The translations under genes and the position numbers were made by a program. Under the pieces are notes generated by a model. That model was not told where the DNA came from. It saw only the letters and a list, made by a program, of their open reading frames with translations, and searched no databases. Positions 21,466 to 31,503 of a DNA stretch of 64,000 nt are shown in pieces. Position 1 is the first letter of the stretch, and every line of letters begins with the position of its first letter. The DNA is taken from contig CM066300.1 of the NCBI GenBank assembly GCA_033807695.1, positions 1,488,001 through 1,552,000 on the forward strand, read 5' to 3'. Source of the DNA: Daedaleopsis sinensis. Lineage: Eukaryota; Basidiomycota; Agaricomycetes; Polyporales; Polyporaceae.

Positions 21466-23575
21466 TCATAAAGTACGGACTCGCTTAGAAGGCCTACCCG
21501 TGTCGTCGGGAGCCGCCAATGAACGTGGAGGGGAAGCATCTGCCCGGGGGGGAGCGCGACGCTGGCGATGCGATCGCCTGTACGCCGAGGCTTCGTCTTG
21601 AGCATCGGCGGGCGCATTGAAGACGGCGGGCGCGTTAGAGACATCGGGCACGACGGCGGGCGCGTTAGAGACAGCGGGCGCGTTAGAGACAGCGGGCGCG
21701 ACGGCGGGCACGACGGCGGGCGCGTTAGAGACGGCGGGCGCGTTAGAGACAGCGGGCGCGTTAGAGACAGCGGGCGCGACGGCGGATGCATTGGAGACGG
21801 CGGGCATGATGGCGGGCGAGGAGAAGACAGGTGCGTCGGAAACGGCGGGTACGACGGAGACGGTGGGCACAACGGCGGGCACGGAGACGGCGGGCGCGAG
21901 CATGGCGGGCGCGAAGGGGATGCTGGCAAGCGGGTCGGGGATAGTCCCAATAGCGGTAGTAGCGGGGGCGGCACCCGAGGTAGCGACGTCGGCAGCCCCG
22001 TTCGGGGTGGCCACGATGGTGGGCAAAACCGGCAGGAATAGGTCCCCGGGTGTCATGTCTGCGAACATGGCATCCCGGGCCGCGCGAAGAGGATCATCGT
22101 CCATGTCGATGTCCCATTCTCCCAGCGGTGGCGTGGAGACTGGCGCCGATTGCCACGAGGTCGGTAACAAGGATGATTCGTTGAAAGTGAAATCCATTCC
22201 GGGGCCCATCGGTTCGTATCCTGTGCCGGGCTGCAACTGGGCTGCTTGAGCAACCGCGGTACCAGCCAGCATGCTGAGGGCATCGGAGGGGTCAGCCAGC
22301 TGGCTAGAGACGCTATGGGAAGGGGAGGAGACGGGAGGACTGGTCGAGACGTTGGGAAGCATGTCTGGGGCAGCGCTTGAGGTGACAGGAACCGAGCCAG
22401 GTTGAGAAGCCCTGCCTGATGGCCTGGGGGATGGCTCAGAAGCTCCCCGGGGGTTCGCGGCGCTGTTCAATATGGCTCTTTTGAGCCGGACTTCTTTGGC
22501 TGAGACGTAGTCAGTCAGCTAACGCTCAAATGAAGTGGTGTTAACCACTTACGGTAGACGCCTTTCGCGAAGTGGATCATAGGACGGATATAGCGCTCGC
22601 GAAAGTCGGGGACAGCCTGATCGAGGGTGTGGCCGGACGTGTTGCGCCCAAGATGTACACTGCACATGTCATTAGTACTCTGAACTCGCAGGAAGGGAAA
22701 CCACGCACGCAAACGTTTTGATGTCGCCTCCCTCTACAGGGGAAGGTCCGGCAGCGATGACGGTGATGCACCACCCGGTCTCATTGAAGACGGGTTCCAG
22801 GATGCGGTCGATGACGCCAGGCGCGGTGGAGATTGACCTAGCCATGAACATAGCTTAGAGACGGGTGTGCTGAGGGTGAACAACAGAATGTATACTCACT
22901 GCTGATATTCCTCGGGTGTACGTTCAGAGGATACGTCGGCAGGCGTTGTCGTGACGCGCTTCGCCTGTGTCTCCTCCTCCAACTTCGCAGCGACTTGTTT
23001 CTTGATCTCTTCGCTTGCATCCGCGTACCACGCGTCGACGCGATGCCGTGTGATCGTCATCGTCTCGGCGCGGGTGAGTTTGCGGCCGAGGGCGACGCGT
23101 TCGGCTTTGAGGTCCTCGTTAACCGTGTCCTTCTTCTCTTCGTCGTAGAAGAGACGACAGTAGACCTCACGTGCATGGGGCGCGCGCCCAGGTTTTCCTT
23201 TCTTGAGCTCCGCGGTGATGCTGGCTGGAATACCACGGGCGGCGCGCGACTCGCTATGATGATTTCGAAACCAAGATCTTAGTTGCTGTAACGGACGCGA
23301 GTCAGCTACTAGATATGGATGATATAGCAATAATTACGCACACCATGCCGCTTGATGATCGCGTCTGCTAACACGGCCTTTTGCTGATCGGTGAGCTTTT
23401 TCGAGGCGATGCCGGGGAAGTGTATGTCATGCTCGGGCCAGTGGATGAACCAGTCATGGTACAGGGTGGTGAGCCAGGTCGAAAGTCGCGAGTGCTTCTG
23501 GGCGTCCAAGTATTCGCCTTTGCGCTGAGTCAACCACTCGGTTTGCTCTGGCGTAGTCCAAGGTGGGGGAGCCAT
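21466..23575 (-). CDS. Unknown protein of the giant element (APAVSN-repeat C-terminus)
   Basis: Five coherent exons on the minus strand: MAPPPWTTPEQTEWLTQRKG from ATG 23575; QLRSWFRNHHSESRAARGIP; SISTAPGVIDRILEPVFNET; VHLGRNTSGHTLDQAVPDFR; and a long last exon ending RPSKRVRTL with TGA at 21466-21468. Product about 625 residues. The first 330 residues are globular and charged. RSWFRNHH resembles a basic recognition helix, but I cannot name a domain. The last exon encodes a low-complexity region with many APAVSN/AVVPAV units from a minisatellite, then a basic tail (YRRSHRQRRAPPRA and KRVR) that looks like a nuclear signal. Proteins starting this way are, as far as I recall, multicopy in Agaricomycetes and of unknown function. 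It is transcribed divergently from the gene at 23905. All frames are open, so it looks intact. Confidence 0.8.
21615..21835. repeat. GCGGGCGCGTTAGAGAC minisatellite in coding sequence
   Basis: About ten to twelve copies of an 18-21 bp unit GGCGGGCGCGTTAGAGACA with variants, all multiples of three, encoding AVSNAP repeats on the minus strand. Confidence 0.85.
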
Positions 23576-23904
23576 TATCCGGCACGGGCGGTCGGAAAGC
23601 GAATGGAAACGTGAAGAGTGGTTTGGGTGGGAGCCGAGGGCGCGGCGGTCGGAAGGGAGGAGTCTACGTGAGGGACGTGTTAAGTGCAAGAGCAGGGCGC
23701 TCATAGGGTGCGGCGTATAGTAGAAAACCTGAAATGGGAGCCTGACGTCCGAATCGTCGCAACCACGTTTCGACGAATGTGGCGGGACGGTGGGAATCAT
23801 CCTCCCAGAATATAATGTGTCTTCAGATCAGCACCCGTCAGAGCAACGTTCAACCTTTCCCCTCACTTCGACGTCGCTCACCGTACTCACCTTCGTCGCC
23901 CACC
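23576..23904. promoter_or_regulatory. Bidirectional promoter of the unknown gene pair
   Basis: 329 bp separate the two divergent ATGs, so both genes must share this control region. It contains a CAACGTTCAACC motif near 23845, similar to the TTCAACGTTCAA motifs near 9685, 16180 and 46787. No TATA box was identified with certainty. Confidence 0.5.
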
Positions 23905-25408
23905 ATGAGCTCCTCAACTCCACTCGAAACCGCTGAGCCTCTGGCTTTTACGGTCGGCGAGTTCCTCCGAATGGCCATGATGATCACCGAGAGGCTGGAT
24001 ATTCAAAACCTCCGCGAGGCGACCGTCGGTGAATATTTGAGGCTCTGGGTTGATATGCTGGAACTGTATCAGAGTAAGCTTGAGCACTCATTTTCACTTG
24101 TCTTACACTCACGAGAGACATTCAGCTAATCACGACGTGAAGTTTGCCGATCCCTGCTTGGATTGCTTGAAGTCGATGTTGGTTCGTAAGTGAACATGGT
24201 TGGTTTTCGCGATTGAACCCCCGTCTGACGCTCGCCACGCTAGCGGGTCGGCATGGGCTTCCCGACCATGCCGCTCACATGGAACCGGCGTCTGAGCCTC
24301 CTCAGGCGCCGGCCACGTCCTCTTCCTCCTACCATCGTCAACCTCTCGTCGCCAATCCCCCCTCTCCCGAGTTCGACGCTCTCGCTACGCTGTCCTCTGT
24401 CTCGTCTGTCCTGTCCGGTCTCAGCGACGACGACGACTCGCTTGTCGAGTACACTAACCAGGCCGTCGGTTTGGAGTACGTCGCCCAAGGAGTTGGTGAG
24501 TTCTCAGTTGACGACCCCACCGATGACGACGACGACGACGACGACCTCTCTCACGTCGTAGAACGCTCTGGCTCTCTCTACACTACTCCCGAACACATCA
24601 ACCTCGCTCTGCCCGCCGTCCATGTGGTCTCGCCGACGCCTGCTCCTACACCCGCAAGCACGCCGGCTCCGGTAACGGCGCCGTTGGCTCAGGCAGGCCC
24701 CATGCCTGGGCAGTGGCCCAACCCAATCCCACCCCTACTTCCTCCCGTCCGAATCTTGACCCACCTCGCTCCCCAGCAAGCTGCTGCTGCCGCTCTTCAT
24801 GTCGCCGCCCCGCAGCGTGTCATCACAGCGACTCAGCTTCACGTCCCCGCTTGGCCTATTGGGGGGCCCCAGCCCGTCGTCGCCACCCAGCCCGTCGTCG
24901 CCACCCAGCCCGTCGTCGTCGCCCAGCCCGCCGTCGCCGCCCAGCCTGTTGTCGTCGCCCAGCCCGCAGTCGCCGCCCAGCCTGTTGTCGTCGCCCAGCC
25001 CATTGTCGCTGCCCAGCCCGCCATTGCCGCTCAGCCCGTTGTCGTCGCCGCGATTCCCATCGCTGCTGCTACTGCCGCAGCGGCTGTTCTGCCTCCTGCG
25101 ATCGCTCGTGCCGCGGAGTCGGCTGGCATCTCCCCTTTTGACATCTTCGTAGCCCCCGAGAGCGCTGCTACCAACTGGTATGTTGTTACTCGAGGACGCC
25201 GGATCGGTGTCTTCGATAATTGGTGAGCATCTGATCCGCTATGTATGTTTCTAACTCACTCATCACATTCCGTAGCGCCATGATGACTCATGCGATCGCT
25301 CGCGTCAAGTCGGGCTCCGGTGGAGGTGGCTACGCTAACCGTGCGCCCGCCCTTCAGGCGTTCGAAGCATTCCTCAGCGATGGCATCTGCTATGTGGCGA
25401 AAGCGTAA
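23905..25408 (+). CDS. Unknown protein with C-terminal RNase H1-N/caulimovirus viroplasmin-like domain
   Basis: Four exons. Exon 1 is MSSSTPLETAEPLAFTVGEF onward (acidic helical). Exon 2 is NHDVKFADPCLDCLKSMLV. Exon 3 is long and starts GRHGLPDHAAHMEP; it contains an Asp run (DDDDDDDD), Pro/Ala-rich sequence and about twelve QPVVVAQPAVAA-type repeats. It ends with NWYVVTRGRRIGVFD, and exon 4 adds the remainder, ending at TAA 25406-25408. The pattern W-Y-V-V-x-x-G-R-x-x-G-V-F, a Gly-rich turn, then YANRAPALQAFEAFLSDG matches the small RNA:DNA-hybrid-binding domain at the N-terminus of RNase H1 (Cauli_VI family). Here it stands alone at the C-terminus with no RNase H catalytic domain. About 450 residues. 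It is the divergent partner of the gene at 21466-23575. The function is unknown; nucleic-acid binding is inference. Confidence 0.75.
24866..25055. repeat. CCCGTCGTCGCCGCCCAG minisatellite in coding sequence
   Basis: About ten tandem 18-bp units encoding PVVVAQ/PAVAAQ. Period 18 keeps the frame. Confidence 0.88.
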
Positions 25409-25889
25409 GACGATGATAATGTCTCCTCTCAGTTCCCGATCTTGACATTCCCCTGTCTTCCGTGTGTCGTTGCTTCATGTCCGCATCAGGTCAATCGTCT
25501 CGCGTCGTTTCATTGTGCCCCGCTCCGGTCTGTAAAGAGTGTTACCTGTGCCCCTCGTCGTGTTCCCAAGTGAGGTTCTCCGCTAACACCCGTCCTGTCT
25601 CGATGATCTCTCGCTGCTTGTATCCCGCCCGTATTACCCAAAACCCGACTGTTGTTGATCCTGTATGGTACTGTGTGCGTCCTCTACAGTCGTACTTACT
25701 ACTTTACACCACTTGTGCCTTGTGCTGTAGCCGAGTAGTCCGGCGTTGGGACTGTTGTTTTTGGTCTTTGCTGCAGCTTTTGTCGCTCATTATGATGTCG
25801 TTGCAATACACGTGTGTACAATACCCCATTGCGATGTTCGTTCACTTTATTCAATTAATGAACTTGTCTGTATCCCTTATCACCCTCTC
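25409..25889. other. Gap between two unknown genes
   Basis: 480 bp holding the 3' UTR of the upstream gene and the promoter of the next. I see no additional coding exon; short open frames here lack splice-consistent context. Confidence 0.5.
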
Positions 25890-26669
25890 ATGGGACGACG
25901 TGCTAAACACCTCACTACTCAAGCCAAACAGGCTGCGAAGGGTAGACATGCCAAAGCCTACCGACAATCTGACAAGTAAAGCAGTTTGATATGTCTATTG
26001 AACAGAGAGAAGATTGATTAGTATTATAGGGGCAGAGAAACAAAAAGTCGAGCCAACCAAAGGAGTTACGACCAGCAGAAAACATCATCTCTCTCCATCG
26101 CCGCACCTCTCGCCATCGATATCGAAATTCCCCCGGAAATATCTGCTCGAGGGTGCAAGGCTCTGCACGTCTCCTTCGCCCATCTACGCATCGACACTGG
26201 ACCACTTTTAGGATTGTGGACGGTACCCTACATGTACGAGCCTCCACTGCTCGGTACGCTTCAAGATGAGGGCGGCACTGTGGGTGAGGAGGATGATGAG
26301 GTGGGGAACAGTGCATGGACGTCACGAGCAGCCATACTCGGGACATTCCAGTACTGTGGGATTCTGGCAGCGGGGAGTGCTCGGGGGCAGCAGTGGGAGG
26401 AAGACGAACTCCGGGTTTTGAGGCCTGGATTGGTCAAGGAGGTCAATGCGAGAGTTACAGCGTGGGTCGCGCTGAAGGACTCCAGGGAAAGCGATGAAGA
26501 CCGGGAGACGGCTTTGGATTGGGGAGCAAAGCTCATATGTCTACTGGTGGACGAGTGGGATGTTCGACGAGAAGGTGTCGAGGGTTATTCCCGGGCTAGA
26601 CGCAATGGAGACTTGCCTTGGCAGCGGTTTAGAAAGGATACCATGAGGTGGTTGAACGAGGATGCATGA
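25890..26669 (+). CDS. Unknown basidiomycete protein of the MGRRAK type
   Basis: Two exons. Exon 1 reads MGRRAKHLTTQAKQAAKGRH and ends DKG across a 53-bp intron (GTAAAG...TATAG). Exon 2 continues RETKRANQRSYDQQK, then a Pro-rich and mixed helical region, ending RKDTMRWLNEDA at 26669; about 240 residues. The very basic, Lys/Arg/Gln-rich first 50 residues resemble a nuclear or DNA-binding tail. From memory, proteins with this start are multicopy in Agaricomycete genomes and often lie near transposons. I cannot assign a fold or function. The retrotransposon inserted 54 bp downstream of the stop, probably in the 3' UTR or terminator. Confidence 0.78.
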
Positions 26670-26719
26670 TATGTACAACCGCCGTCGAGCTTTAACGATG
26701 TGGTCTTGAACCGGGCCTA

Positions 26720-26723
26720 GCGT
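26720..26723. repeat. Left target-site duplication GCGT
   Basis: GCGT immediately left of the LTR, matched by GCGT at 39477-39480 immediately right of the other LTR. The original target would read CCTAGCGTGCAGTGG. Confidence 0.8.
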
Positions 26724-27470
26724 TGATACGTCGACTGTAGATCTAAGGCTGAAACCAACCAGAAGACCACAGAAGAACAAGAAAGGCGGGCAGTCCAGTC
26801 GATTCCCAATCACAGCGGCGAGCCGAGAGAGCGTCGACGGGTCAAGGAGGGACAAGAGGCGGACGACTACGTCGAGGAGACCGCCGAGAGTCGGCGTCGC
26901 GCCGGCTGTGTAGGACGACGCTGAGGGAGTCACGGCAGGGCGCCGGGCGAGTTTGCGCGAGTGGAGGCGGACGTAGAGCGACGAAGCGTAGGCGACAGCG
27001 GAACGGACGACCCAGACTAAAGAGAACACAGCGTAGAGGCCAAAGAGCGCGTCGACGACGACAGTCGGCGTTCCCGACATCGCCGAAATCCGTACTCTGG
27101 AGGGGAAAACCAAAACTGAATTCCGAGACACTACTGCGCGAACTAAGTACTACCGCCGCGACGAGCGGCCGGTCCCGCGTGCTACAGCCCGCCGTCTGAC
27201 TAACAACCCGCCGCTATCTGAGACCCTGCGCCCCCTGGCCCTAAACCTCGCCCCGGCGCTTGCCAACCTTCTCGTCGTGACGGTGGCTGTGCTCCCGCGT
27301 CGTACCGTCCCAGTCCCGTTCCGTACTGCTAGCCGTCGGGGGTGCGCGGTCCATGTCTCCGTCGGTGGCGAGTCGGCGCTGGTCCTACCGCCGTGTCGTC
27401 GGCGGTCAGGCTGTCGGCGATGGCCGCTGAGGCTCGAAAATACAGGGCTGGGCCTGTGGGGCACCCAACA
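26724..27470 (-). repeat. 3' LTR
   Basis: 747 bp, directly preceded in element orientation by a polypurine tract (27471-27485). It contains a copy of the Gag start frame, but here the frame leaves the LTR into flanking DNA instead of continuing into Gag. Confidence 0.95.
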
Positions 27471-27485
27471 CCTCCTCCCCACCGA
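27471..27485 (-). other. Polypurine tract 2 (at the 3' LTR)
   Basis: Element strand TCGGTGGGGAGGAGG abuts the 3' LTR, as expected for the plus-strand primer. A hairpin GGACTG-GGGA-CAGTCC (27491-27506) lies just upstream. Confidence 0.85.
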
Positions 27486-27632
27486 AACCTGGACTGTCCC
27501 CAGTCCCCTGTCTTGTCTCGGAGAGCGGGTGGCGGCGAGGGGCTGCTCCTTCCGACCCGCGGGTCGGACGGAGGCGCCGTCGTATAAAGTCGGGCGGCCT
27601 GACCTTCGAGAGTCCCCGAGCGAAACCTCACC
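27486..27632 (+). promoter_or_regulatory. Promoter of antisense gene 1
   Basis: CGTCGTATAAAGTCGG near 27582 is a good TATA box about 50 bp upstream of the CACCATGCC start context at 27633. Confidence 0.65.
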
Positions 27633-28210
27633 ATGCCCCACACCCTTTCCGCCAAGTTCTCGCCCGAAACCCGCCGCCTTGCTGGTGAACTGACCGTCCC
27701 CGCCGAAGCGCATCTCCTACGCCTTATCAACGAGCTGGAAGACCTCGCGAGCTCCGGGAACGCGGACGAGGACGACTCGGCGGCGTACGCGGAGCAATTG
27801 GGGGATGCCCTGGTGCGTGGTCCGTAGTGTCTGCTCGTGTCGCCTTAAGGTCTAAAGGGGAGTAGATCACCGTCTATACGCTCCAAGGCGACCCGGAGGA
27901 CACCGTGCGCTACGTCCAGCGTATCAAGGACGCCGCGAATCGCGTCCCGAACGCCGCTGCGATCTACGCCCGGGTCGACACCGCCGTGTTGCGGACGCGC
28001 CGCGGCTTCCGGCTCGCCGAGCTGCGCGCCGAAGTCGGGTTGCTCTCCTTGGAGCTAGCTACCCTCCGCGAAGTTAGCTGCGCCGTCGATCGTCTCGGAA
28101 ATTCCCGCTCTACGCTAGCCCTCCGGCACGACGTTCTCCGTCGGCGTATCACCGACGACCTGGACGTCGCGCAGCGCGCGCTCGCGGCCCTGGAGCAAAA
28201 CGACGAGTAG
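27633..28210 (+). CDS. Antisense gene 1 of the retrotransposon (unknown helical protein)
   Basis: Two exons. MPHTLSAKFSPETRRLAGEL to GDAL, a 59-bp intron (GTGCGTGG...GAGTAG), then ITVYTLQGDPEDTVRYVQRI and on to ALEQNDE, stop at 28208-28210; about 170 residues. The predicted protein is acidic/Arg-rich, Leu-rich and helical, with heptad-like spacing in LAELRAEVGLLSLELATLRE suggesting a coiled coil. No family was recognised. It is encoded on the strand opposite to gag-pol, with its own TATA box and good start context. The intron would be in reverse orientation in the genomic RNA, so it can be kept through retrotransposition. The second antisense gene lies 510 bp downstream. Confidence 0.7.
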
Positions 28211-28719
28211 GGTATCGGAACGCAGGGGGAGTTGTCGGGGCGATGCGCGGTCGGGGCCGTGAGTGGCTGGGAGGGGGTAAGGGGGTTCGGCGGTCGTAGC
28301 GAAGGCCGTCGGGGGCCCCTGTGTAGCATGTACTTAGCACGGCGGTCTATTCCCAAAAACGACCTGTCCTTCACGGTCGACCGGCTCCGGTCCTCCCGGT
28401 CGCGTGGTTCTTCTGAGCGGGCGCGGAGCGCGCAGAGACTTCTTCGGCAGACCTGAGAAGCCTCTCGGCGCGGCGACCTCCGCCTAGAATGGTAAGGGGG
28501 ATTCCGTATCGGGTGAGGCTGCGCTGCTAAACGTCTTGCCTGTCAGTTCGTCCTCTATCGTCCCCTTCGCCGTCGTCGACCCAGGGGCGAACACCGCCGT
28601 TCGCGCAGCTTCTCTTGACGCATAAAAAGGGGGGCGCGAGCGCGCCCCTCCCTCCAGATCCGCCCCTCCTCGCCTCTCCCCCCCGCTCTGCTCGACTCCT
28701 TCGTCCACCTCTCTCCACC
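28211..28719 (+). promoter_or_regulatory. Intergenic region and promoter of antisense gene 2
   Basis: 509 bp. A TATA box GCATAAAAAGG lies near 28619, about 100 bp upstream of the ATG at 28720, and is followed by a C/T-rich leader with the CACCATGTCC start context. No other gene is seen. Confidence 0.65.
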
Positions 28720-30967
28720 ATGTCCGCCACTGCGCCGGAGGCCGACCACGGCGAGCCCCTCGACACTCTGGAGGCCCTCGTCGAGCGCGGCGAGGCGCCC
28801 CCTCCCGCGCAACGCGACGCGACCTATGCGCTCCTCTTCGCGGAACTGGTACGTTGTTCGTCTTCCCTCCGTGCCCTGCTGCTACTAACCCTCCTTCCAG
28901 CCCAACTTCACCGGTCCCCTGCGCCGCTTGGACCGCGCCTTCACCGGCTACTTGGAGCTGGTGCGCGACGACCTGACCCCTCGCGTCTTCAACGCGCTCG
29001 TCCGCCGGTATTCGCTCGAGAGCCGGGACCATCGGCTGCAGCGTTTGACGTCGCGCCGGGACGAGATCACCAAACAAATCGACGGCATCAAGAACAAGCT
29101 CGAGGCGCAGCAAGCCGCACCGCCTGGCACGGTCCCGGCGGAGGAGTTGGCGCGGGGCGAGAACATGCTCGCGGCGACCGAGGAGAAGTTGGAGGTCTGC
29201 AAGCGGACCTGGGCGCGTATCTCTACGCAGCGTACGTCGCTTCCGCTCCGGCCATTGTCGTCCACTAACCCGTTCTAGTCGAGGAGGTCCGCCAGCACGG
29301 CGACTACCGTCTCCTACCCAAGGCCGAGTCCCCGTCCCCCGTCGTTCCCGAGGCCCCCGCCGAGGCTCAGTCCGACGACGAGTCTAGCGACGCCGCACCG
29401 CCCGCCGTCAAAAAGGCTCCCCTACCTCGCCCTCGCTCCCGCGTTCCGAAGTCGAAGGCCGTCATTGAAGACTCGGACGCGGAAGCCGCGTCGGAGGTGG
29501 ACGTCGCCGAGGACGCCGAAGATGCGGACGAGGACGACGAGGAGGACGACGAGGACGCCGACGTCGGCGCGGCGCCGACGCCCACGAAGCCGAAGTCCAG
29601 GCGCGGCAAGAAGACTCCCGAATCGAAACCTCGAGCCCTGCGCACCTCGCGCAACCCTCCCGCCGCTCTCGCACTCGCGGGTGACGTACGTTCTTCTGTT
29701 TGTCTACTTCGCCTCCTTCCCTGCTAAACCGCTCGTTATTCCCTTGTAGGCCGTGTGTGAGCGCTGCAGCTCCAAGACTCGGAAGGGCGACTTGACGTGT
29801 GTCCGCCTCCCCGGCGTCGTCCGCTGTGAGAAGTGCAAGGAGGAGGACCAACGGTGCGATTACCTCGGCCTGAGCCTCCGCGGTGTCGTCAAGGAATACG
29901 GCGGCCCCTCTAACCACAATCCTCGCGTCCTCGCCGTCTTCAACGGTCACGGCTTCACCTTCCCCCTCGGCCCTCTGAAGGACGCGCGCGGCAAGGTCAG
30001 GAAGCCCCCGCTCACCGACGAGCAGCTCGCCGAGGGCGCCCGGCGCGTTTCCGCCATCCTGGCCAGTGACCTCGTCGTCAAGATCGTCAATCTCGACATC
30101 TTGCAGAGCGAGGCTCGTCGCGTCGGGCTCGACCCCCTGCTCGCTGCGCCCACTGTCTTTCCGAAGGGCGTGCCGAAACGCTCGCTGCCGGCCAGCGGGA
30201 CGCGTGCTGACTTGAGCCGGTCTGCCCCCTCCAAGTCCTCCACGCCGCGCGGGGCCGGTCCTTCCCCCACGAAGAAGCGTAAGGCGGAGGAGGTTCCTGC
30301 TAGCACTCCGCCGTCGGCCGCGCCTCCTCCCGGCAAACGCTCCAAGCCTGCTGCGCCGCCCGACGCGAAGCCCGTCGTCGTCGTCCCCACCTCCGCGTCG
30401 TCTTCTCGTCGGCCCGCCGACCCTGCTCCGCCGACGCCTACCAACTCGGCGTTGTACCTCAACGATGCTGCCATGGCCTCTGTCCGCGCCCTCCGCCGCC
30501 AGTGGGCGGAGCAGATCGCGATGCTCGGCGCGACGTACCGGACCATGCTGGACTTGGTCTCGATGGAGGAGTCGCTCACGAACGCCGAGTTCGGGAGCCC
30601 GGTTGGGCAGCGGGGCCGCGTCGTCGCAACGCAGCCGCCTCTGACACTGCTCGACCTTCCCCCCGAGATGGTGGACTGCGCGTTTGACCCCGCCTTCCAC
30701 ACCACGGCGTCCTGCCTGCCGATCTTCGAGGTTCCCGCTGGCTTCGTTCCTCGTTCGGGGACCGAGGGTCCGTCCTCGGGCGCCGTCGCGGTCGAGCCCG
30801 TGCTCCTCGCCGGCAGCTCGTCGTCGGCTCGTACCCGGGGCTCGAGAGTTGTCCCCCCTGTGAAGCGCGGCAGCTCCAAGCTCGTGCCGTCGTCGAAGGG
30901 GAAGGAGCGTGCTGTCGTTGAGTCCGACTCAGACGGCGACCTGTTTGCTGAGGGTGCTATGGACTAG
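28720..30967 (+). CDS. Antisense gene 2 of the retrotransposon: acidic protein with Cys6 cluster
   Basis: Four exons. Exon 1 starts MSATAPEADHGEPLDTLEAL. Exon 2 (PNFTGPLRRLDRAFTGYLEL) is helical with coiled-coil-like RDEITKQIDGIKNKLEAQQ. Exon 3 is highly acidic (DEDDEEDDEDAD) followed by basic KSRRGKKTPE. The last exon starts AVCERCSSKTRKGDLTC and contains six cysteines, C-x2-C-x10-C-x8-C-x2-C-x6-C. This resembles the fungal Zn2Cys6 DNA-binding cluster (usual first spacing C-x2-C-x6-C). A nuclear-signal-like KKRKAEE and a Pro/Ser-rich region follow, ending LFAEGAMD at 30967. Introns have consensus GTACGT...TAG/CAG ends. About 690 residues. A retroelement-borne nuclear DNA-binding protein is my inference; such Cys-rich proteins next to gypsy elements are, from memory, frequent in Agaricomycetes. 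Confidence 0.75.
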
Positions 30968-31503
30968 GACTCTGCTTGTGTTGCGCTTTTCTTTCTTGGA
31001 TGTCGGCCCTCTGCTCCTCTCGTCTTCTTCGTTGTCGCTCTTGTCGTCGTCGTCGTCTCTTGCTTACGCTCGCCTGTCGGTCGTGTTCCTCGCTCCTCGT
31101 CGTCGCTCCGTGTGTCGTCCTCTCGCGTTGTTTTTCTTTGCTCCGTCTCGTCGTCGCCTGCTGTACCCCCGTGTTGTTCATACCGTAGTTTTTCCTCTTA
31201 ATGGCATCACTCTCTCTCCTCTCGTCGTGTGCCGCTGGCTCCTCAAAACTCTGAGTATAAATTATTTGGCTTGTGAATAGATAATGGACCTGAGGAAGGG
31301 GGAAATGCTAAAAAGAGGGGCGAAAGGTTCGCTCGGCGATTTGTTCCGAGTCGGCGGTCTGCCTTCTTCGGTGTTCCGCTGTCGCTCTGAGCGTTTTGTG
31401 TGGGCTTCTACTCTTGTGCGCCCTTTTTGTCTGGTGCCGTTGGTGGCGTGCGCTCCATCCTCCTCCCCACCGAGATGTCGACTCCCCAGTCGACTGCCTG
31501 ACC
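30968..31503 (+). other. 3' UTR of antisense gene 2 and pol 3' end
   Basis: Pyrimidine-rich TCGTCGTC/CTTCTT stretch (about 30980-31180) after the antisense gene, then the first hairpin and polypurine tract. No gene is seen. The two transcription units converge here. Confidence 0.6.
31459..31473 (-). other. Polypurine tract 1 (after pol)
   Basis: An identical 15-nt TCGGTGGGGAGGAGG lies about 30 nt after the pol stop codon. It is preceded by hairpin GTCGACT-GGGG-AGTCGAC (31477-31494). It is not followed by an LTR but by the antisense module, so it marks where the 3' LTR would normally start. Confidence 0.8.

Noticed and set aside
27150..27713. LTR-crossing minus-strand frames
   Set aside because: They run from LTR into internal sequence and into the antisense gene region; no start context or domain.
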